Assembly: GCF_000763055.1 (NCBI RefSeq) | Contig: NZ_KN214135.1 | Location: forward strand, 213,181-277,180 | Direction: 5' to 3' | Origin: Collinsella sp. 4_8_47FAA | GTDB lineage: Bacteria > Actinomycetota > Coriobacteriia > Coriobacteriales > Coriobacteriaceae | Length of the DNA: 64,000 nucleotides | In this document: positions 60,421 to 64,000 of the stretch, one piece after another | Position numbering within the stretch: the stretch's first letter is position 1 | How the letters are laid out: each line of letters starts with the position of its first letter | Position numbers and translations under genes: made by a program | The notes under the pieces: model-generated | What the model saw: the letters and a program-made list of their open reading frames with translations, nothing else | Told to the model about the DNA's origin: nothing | Databases searched by the model: none

Positions 60421-62913
60421 ATGACCGCAACCGCCAGTCGAACCACCAACCGCAGACCCGAGCTCTTGGCGCCCGCCGGAGGGCCCGAGCCCTTTGCCGC
60501 CGCACTCGCCGCCGGGGCAGACGCCATCTACTGCGGCATGGGCAGCTTCAACGCCCGCCGCAAGGCCACCAACTTTACCGACGAGGCCTTTGAGCAAGCC
60601 TGCCGCGCCGCACATCTAGCCGGTTCGCGCGTCTATGTCACGGTCAACATCGTCATCAAGCAGTCCGAGATGGGCGATGCGCTGCAACTCATCCATCGCT
60701 GCTCCACGCTGGGCGCCGACGCCTTCATCATCCAGGACTGGGGCCTGTTCTTTGAGGTCAAGCGCACCATGCCCGGCATCGAGACACATATCTCGACCCA
60801 GGCGAACATCCATGACGACCGCGGGACTATCTGGTGCCGCGAGCAGGGCGCCGACCGCGTGACCCTCTCGCGCGAGCTTTCCATCGACGAAATTGCCGCC
60901 ATTCACGATGCCGCGCCCGATGTGGACCTTGAGGTCTTCAGCCATGGCGCCATCTGCTTTTGCTACTCGGGCCTGTGCCTGCTGTCGAGCTTTGCCATGG
61001 CGGGCCGCTCGGCCAACCGCGGCATGTGCGCTCAGCCCTGTCGCCTGCCTTACGAGCTGATCGACGAGAACGGCCGCACGCTCTCCCCTGCCGGTCGCGA
61101 GCGCGCTCTATGCCCGCGTGACACCAACACCTCACAGCTTGTTCGCCGTCTGTATGATGCCGGCGCCGCGTCTCTCAAGCTCGAGGGCCGCATGAAGGCG
61201 CCCGATTACGTGTACTCCATCGTTGATGTGTATCGTCACGAAATTGACGACATGCTATCCGGAGCCACCGTTGCCAAGGACGAGGAAGCCGCCCGCCAGC
61301 GCCAGCTCAAGCGCTGCTTCAACCGCGACTTTACGCACGCCTATCAGGACGGCACCTCGGGCGACGAGATGATGAGCTATGAGCGTTCCAACAACCGCGG
61401 CCAGATCGTGGGCACGGTGCTGGGCAGCCGCCCGGCCAACCGCGATGTGCGCGACCTCAAGCCCGACGACCGCCGTCGCCGTGCCGCCATCGCCCGCATT
61501 GAGCTGTTTGAGCCCGTGGGCAAGGGCGACCTGCTGGAGCTTCGCCACGATAACGAGTTTGACCAGTTCCTGACCACCATTGCCGCCGATGATGCCGCCG
61601 CGGGCGATGTTATCGAATGTCGCGTGCCCCGCAGTATGCCCGAAGGCTGCCGCGTCCGCGTGATTCGCAGCCAGCGTGCCATCGACGCCGCCGGCGCCGC
61701 GCTCAAGCGCGATGTGCTGCGCCGCCGAGCTGTTGATGTGTCCGTCGTGGCGCGCCTGGGCGAGCCGTTTACTGTCACACTCACCTGCTGCGATGATCCT
61801 TCGCTTGCGGCCACGGCCACGGGCTTTACCGTCGAGGCTGCCAAGACCCGCGCCGTTGAGGCGACAGACCTGGTTGAGCATGTGGGCCGCATGGGCTCCT
61901 CGCCCTTTGAGGCGGCGAGCTTTGATGTGGCGCTCGATGAGGGCTGCGGTATGGGCTTCTCTGCCGTGCACAAGGTGCGTGCCGCCGCCTGTAAGGCCTT
62001 GGAGGAGGCCATTCTGGAGCCGTACGAGGAGCGTGCGAAGACGCTCGAGTTGCCGGTGCTCGACAAATGTACGCGCCCCATGCCCGAGCACTACCGCGAC
62101 GAGCCGCAGATCTGCGCCGCCGTCACCACGCTCGAAGCCGCCGAGGCGGCTCGTGCCGAGGGCGCCACGCGCATCTATATGACCACCGACGCGCTCGAGG
62201 CTGTCGGACTCTCCCCTGCCGATGCATTTGAGCAGGGCATCATACCCGTACTCGACGAGGTCTGCCGCGCCGTCGACCACGAGCGCGTCAATCCCTGGAT
62301 TAATGCCGGAGCCACCGTCGCCGTCGGCAATATCTCCGAGCTCGCCGTAGCCGTGCATGCCGGCGCCACGGCGGAGGTCCGCTCTTGCCTGCCGGTGCAC
62401 AACACGCCCTGTATGGAGGCGCTTGCCAAGCGCGGAGCCGGTGCGTTTTGGCTCTCGCCCGAGATCACGCTCGACGAGATTGTCTCGCTCGGCGCCGCCG
62501 CGCCCGCGGCTCTGGGCATCACCGTTTTCGGCCGTCCGCGCGTCATGACAAGCGAGCATTGCATTCTGCAGGTTGCCAATGGCTGCATCCACGATTGTGC
62601 CAACTGCCGCCTGCGTGCCCGCAAGCTCTCGCTCAAGAATATCGACGGAAAGGTCATGCCCGTCCGCACCGATATCCACGGCCGCTCTCGCCTGTACGAT
62701 GCCTACCCCATCGACCTCACGCCGCAGGTTCCTCAGCTGCTCGATGCCGGTGTGCGTCGTCTCATGGTGGACGGAACGCTGCTCGAGACGGATGAGGTGG
62801 GCCGTGCCGTCGCCCGCGTCCGTCGAGCCGTCGAAGCAGCGCAGGCCGGCCGCAAGCCCGCCGCCCGTCTACGCGGGGCGACCTCAGGCTGCATGTTTGT
62901 GGGAATCAGTTAA
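60421..62913 (+). CDS. Peptidase U32 family protein with DUF3656 (RlhA-like)
   Basis: 830 residues, ATG at 60421 with AAAGGCAGG upstream. U32 catalytic-domain motifs RPELLAPAGGPEPFAAALAA, GMGSFNARRKATNFT, VFSHGAICFCYSGLCLLSS and NRGMCAQPCRLPYELI are intact. After about residue 280 comes an insert of DUF3656 type and a second half with HCILQVANGCIHDCANCRLR, a Cys cluster. The long form resembles RlhA (YdcP), which hydroxylates 23S rRNA. Paralogue of the gene at 14797; probably an RNA hydroxylation factor, not a protease. Confidence 0.85.
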   Translation: MTATASRTTNRRPELLAPAGGPEPFAAALAAGADAIYCGMGSFNARRKATNFTDEAFEQACRAAHLAGSRVYVTVNIVIKQSEMGDALQLIHRCSTLGADAFIIQDWGLFFEVKRTMPGIETHISTQANIHDDRGTIWCREQGADRVTLSRELSIDEIAAIHDAAPDVDLEVFSHGAICFCYSGLCLLSSFAMAGRSANRGMCAQPCRLPYELIDENGRTLSPAGRERALCPRDTNTSQLVRRLYDAGAASLKLEGRMKAPDYVYSIVDVYRHEIDDMLSGATVAKDEEAARQRQLKRCFNRDFTHAYQDGTSGDEMMSYERSNNRGQIVGTVLGSRPANRDVRDLKPDDRRRRAAIARIELFEPVGKGDLLELRHDNEFDQFLTTIAADDAAAGDVIECRVPRSMPEGCRVRVIRSQRAIDAAGAALKRDVLRRRAVDVSVVARLGEPFTVTLTCCDDPSLAATATGFTVEAAKTRAVEATDLVEHVGRMGSSPFEAASFDVALDEGCGMGFSAVHKVRAAACKALEEAILEPYEERAKTLELPVLDKCTRPMPEHYRDEPQICAAVTTLEAAEAARAEGATRIYMTTDALEAVGLSPADAFEQGIIPVLDEVCRAVDHERVNPWINAGATVAVGNISELAVAVHAGATAEVRSCLPVHNTPCMEALAKRGAGAFWLSPEITLDEIVSLGAAAPAALGITVFGRPRVMTSEHCILQVANGCIHDCANCRLRARKLSLKNIDGKVMPVRTDIHGRSRLYDAYPIDLTPQVPQLLDAGVRRLMVDGTLLETDEVGRAVARVRRAVEAAQAGRKPAARLRGATSGCMFVGIS

Positions 62914-62928
62914 CCGAAAGGCTTACAC

Positions 62929-63588
62929 GTGAACGAAGAACCTCAAGTCCTCTACTGCGATGCCTGGCTCATGGCCATCGACAAGCCCGCCGGCATGATC
63001 GTCCACGGCGACGGCACCGGCGAGCGCACGCTCACCGACTACGCCAGCGACCTGCTGCTGGCAATGGGCGACGGCTTTGCCGCGACCGACATGCAGCCGC
63101 TCAACCGCCTGGACCGCGACACCACCGGCGTGGTGTTGTTCTCGCTCGACAAGCAGACGCAGCCCGCCTTTGACCAGATGATCATCGACCACGCTTTCGA
63201 AAAGCACTACCTGGCGCTCGCCGAGGGCAAGATCGACTGGAACGAAAAGCTCATCGACAAGCCCATCGCCCGCGACCGCCACGACAGCCGCAAGATGCGC
63301 GTCGGCGCCAGCGGCAAGCCGTCTCAAACTCGCGTGAAGGTGCTCAAACGTCTTAAGAGCCGTCGTGGCCTGCCCGCGCGCTCGTATATCGATGTCGAGT
63401 TGCTCACCGGCCGCAAGCACCAAATCCGTGTGCACCTGGCAAGCGAGCATCATCCCCTGGTTGGCGACGACCTGTACGGAACGCCGCGCCCCTGCGGCCT
63501 GATGCTCCACGCCCACAGCGTGTCCTTCACGCATCCCGTAACCGGCGAGCACATCCACATCGAAGCCCCCTGCCCCTGGGAGCCCTAA
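62929..63588 (+). CDS. RluA-family pseudouridine synthase
   Basis: 219 residues from a GTG at 62929 with GAAAGG upstream, 15 bp after the U32 gene. Catalytic motif PLNRLDRDTTGVVLFS with the nucleophilic Asp, AIDKPAGMIVHG and LLTGRKHQIRVHLA are intact. No S4 domain. Modifies rRNA or tRNA uridines; the site cannot be assigned. Coupled with the RlhA-like gene, so both may be rRNA-modification functions. Confidence 0.92.
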   Translation: MNEEPQVLYCDAWLMAIDKPAGMIVHGDGTGERTLTDYASDLLLAMGDGFAATDMQPLNRLDRDTTGVVLFSLDKQTQPAFDQMIIDHAFEKHYLALAEGKIDWNEKLIDKPIARDRHDSRKMRVGASGKPSQTRVKVLKRLKSRRGLPARSYIDVELLTGRKHQIRVHLASEHHPLVGDDLYGTPRPCGLMLHAHSVSFTHPVTGEHIHIEAPCPWEP

Positions 63589-63607
63589 ACCACCACAATG
63601 GGGACAG

Positions 63608-63640
63608 TGAACTGCGCCCCGAAACTTGGACTGAACAAAT
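63608..63640 (-). mobile_element. Putative IS3-family terminal end
   Basis: TGAACTGCGCCCCGAAACTT begins with TG as IS3-family ends do and lies just outside the transposase stop codon. The other end is outside the window. Confidence 0.45.
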
Positions 63641-63645
63641 AGCGA

Positions 63646-64000
63646 CTACGCCGCAAGGGCCCGGTTCCGGAACTCCTCCGGCGTCAGGCCCTTCAATCTT
63701 ACCTGCCTGCGCCGCGTGTTCCAATGGTCTATGTACTCCTCCAGGTCGCGCTTGAAGTCCCCGAAGCTGCCCCACTCCCTGCCGCGGTAGAACTCGTCCT
63801 TCACGTGGCCGAAGAGCTGCTCGGTGGCGGCGTTGTCGATGCAGTTCCCCTTGCGCGACATGCTCTGGGTGATGCCCGCCCCCTCCAGCCTGGAGGCGTA
63901 GGGACTCGTGCTGGTACTGCCAGCCCATGTCCGAGTGCAGTGGTCGGCGCCGCCCCGTCGGGCAGGGCCTCGAGGAGCCGGTCGAGCATCCTGTGCTGCT
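63646..64000 (-). pseudogene. IS3-family transposase, frameshifted and truncated by window end
   Basis: The C-terminal integrase part is clear: MSRKGNCIDNAATEQLFGHV and HWNTRRRQVRLKGLTPEEF match IS150-type OrfB, ending at TGA-proximal sequence near 63646. Going upstream the frame breaks twice: between QYQHES and YASRLEGAGITQS (about 63900), and between DGAAPT and LHSDMGWQY (about 63940). So it is a decaying copy, or the assembly has errors here. Confidence 0.75.

Overview
The window looks like chromosome of a high-GC gut actinobacterium of the class Coriobacteriia, most like Collinsella. This rests on the roughly 60 % GC with strong G/C third-position bias, the gene families present (Se-dependent xanthine dehydrogenase with YgfK/SsnA/YgeW-X-Y, Cof-type HAD phosphatases, two U32 proteins, YheO-like regulators, a DUF234 ATPase) and many short GGGGAC-cored palindromic repeats. 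The genus is an inference; no rRNA gene is present to settle it.

Layout. 1-5.6 kb: a minus-strand ABC export module (fused permease-ATPase, separate ATPase, double-length permease) bracketed by two small secreted proteins. 5.6-7.2 kb: a DUF2975-like membrane protein/XRE regulator pair running in frame into a decayed tyrosine recombinase. 7.5-21.9 kb: housekeeping genes (ACT protein, citrate synthase, two HAD phosphatases, adenine deaminase, TyrRS, U32 protein, class A PBP, ArgR, a glycosyltransferase-like protein, TruA). 22-31.7 kb: the alpha and spc ribosomal operons on the minus strand from rplE to rplQ; the genes expected upstream of rplE are absent and a palindromic repeat sits at the break.

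32-60 kb holds the main metabolic content, an anaerobic purine degradation locus. One block carries xdhC, yqeB, yqeC, hydA, mocA, ygeW, ygeY, ygeX(dpaL) and a YheO-like regulator. A second carries the selenium-dependent xanthine dehydrogenase, a polyferredoxin, ygfK, ssnA, a purine permease and a second YheO-like regulator, followed by ridA. Read together: the permease imports urate/xanthine; the Mo/Se hydroxylase, matured by XdhC, YqeB, YqeC and MocA, exchanges electrons through the polyferredoxin and YgfK; HydA, SsnA, YgeW and YgeY open and trim the ring products; YgeX converts 2,3-diaminopropionate to pyruvate and ammonia; RidA removes the reactive enamine. Adenine deaminase at 11.3-13.1 kb could feed hypoxanthine into the same route. 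No carbamate kinase or separate FAD subunit is visible.

The two blocks are separated by a 7-kb accessory stretch (42.2-49.1 kb) with two unrecognised proteins, a DEDDh exonuclease, a DUF234-type ATPase with a decayed second copy, a 41-residue membrane-peptide gene, an AbiEi-like nuclease-fold protein and three clusters of a degenerate ~62-bp hairpin repeat that bracket the ATPase and AbiEi-like genes. This is the least explained part of the window. The right edge (60.4-64 kb) has a second U32 protein, an RluA-type pseudouridine synthase and a frameshifted IS3-family transposase cut by the window end.
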